14,124 nt of DNA, from positions 1-14,124 of the forward strand of contig CAMOMM010000005.1 of NCBI GenBank assembly GCA_946619805.1, given 5' to 3'. Position 1 is the first letter of the stretch. Every line of letters begins with the position of its first letter. This document shows, piece by piece, positions 14,124 through 14,124 of this stretch. The translations under genes and the position numbers were made by a program. The notes beneath the pieces are model-generated. The model searched no databases. It saw only the letters and a list, made by a program, of their open reading frames with translations, and was not told the DNA's origin. The stretch is from an uncultured Bacillota bacterium (GTDB taxonomy: Bacteria; Bacillota_I; Bacilli_A; Erysipelotrichales; Erysipelotrichaceae).

Positions 14124-14124
14124 G

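Overview
The window looks like chromosome of a low-to-moderate GC member of the Bacillota; an Erysipelotrichia-like gut lineage is my guess, but nothing here fixes the genus. The reasons are AGGAG-type ribosome sites in front of most genes, densely packed operons with many 4-8 bp overlaps, a MutL carrying the endonuclease motif of bacteria that lack MutH, and simple intrinsic terminators. Every gene I can support lies on the minus strand, so the window reads biologically from right (14124) to left (1). I see no tRNA, rRNA, CRISPR array, transposase or attachment site.

Layout in the direction of transcription. (a) 14123-13065: a MATE-family efflux transporter whose N-terminus lies outside the window, closed by a strong hairpin terminator. 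(b) 13006-12167: a single nudC-type NADH/NAD pyrophosphatase whose candidate -10 box directly abuts the T-tract of the preceding terminator; it ends at its own hairpin. (c) 12120-10832: an A+T-rich unit holding an AAA-type ATPase with a DUF4143 C-terminus, preceded by a good promoter surrounded by TGAAC/GTTCA inverted and direct repeats that look like operators. (d) 10808-1554: one long run of ten closely packed genes, pepT, nagA, a membrane-anchored staphylococcal-type nuclease, a HAD phosphatase, a DUF1697 protein, mutL, miaA, tcdA, pth and an RlmI-like rRNA methyltransferase, ended by a hairpin at 1520-1547. No terminator separates (c) from (d), so the ATPase promoter may feed the operon. 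(e) 1446-304: a single amidohydrolase of unknown substrate with its own promoter and a very strong terminator. (f) 143-1: the start of a small exported protein with its own promoter, cut by the window edge.

The operon in (d) combines small-molecule salvage (tripeptides by PepT, N-acetylglucosamine 6-phosphate by NagA) with nucleic-acid upkeep: mismatch repair (MutL), two anticodon-loop tRNA modifications (MiaA at A37, TcdA on t6A37), peptidyl-tRNA recycling (Pth) and 23S rRNA methylation. MiaA, TcdA, Pth and the rRNA methyltransferase all act on translation RNA. Two genes inside it, mutL and pth, have a TATAAT box 6-7 nt before their ATG and only a distant or no ribosome site, suggesting internal promoters giving leaderless or nearly leaderless messages.

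Most of this is ordinary core genome. The parts most worth a second look are the repeat-decorated promoter of the ATPase, the possible leaderless starts of pth and mutL, the NudC with a changed substrate motif, the anchored nuclease inside a repair/tRNA operon, and the orphan amidohydrolase.
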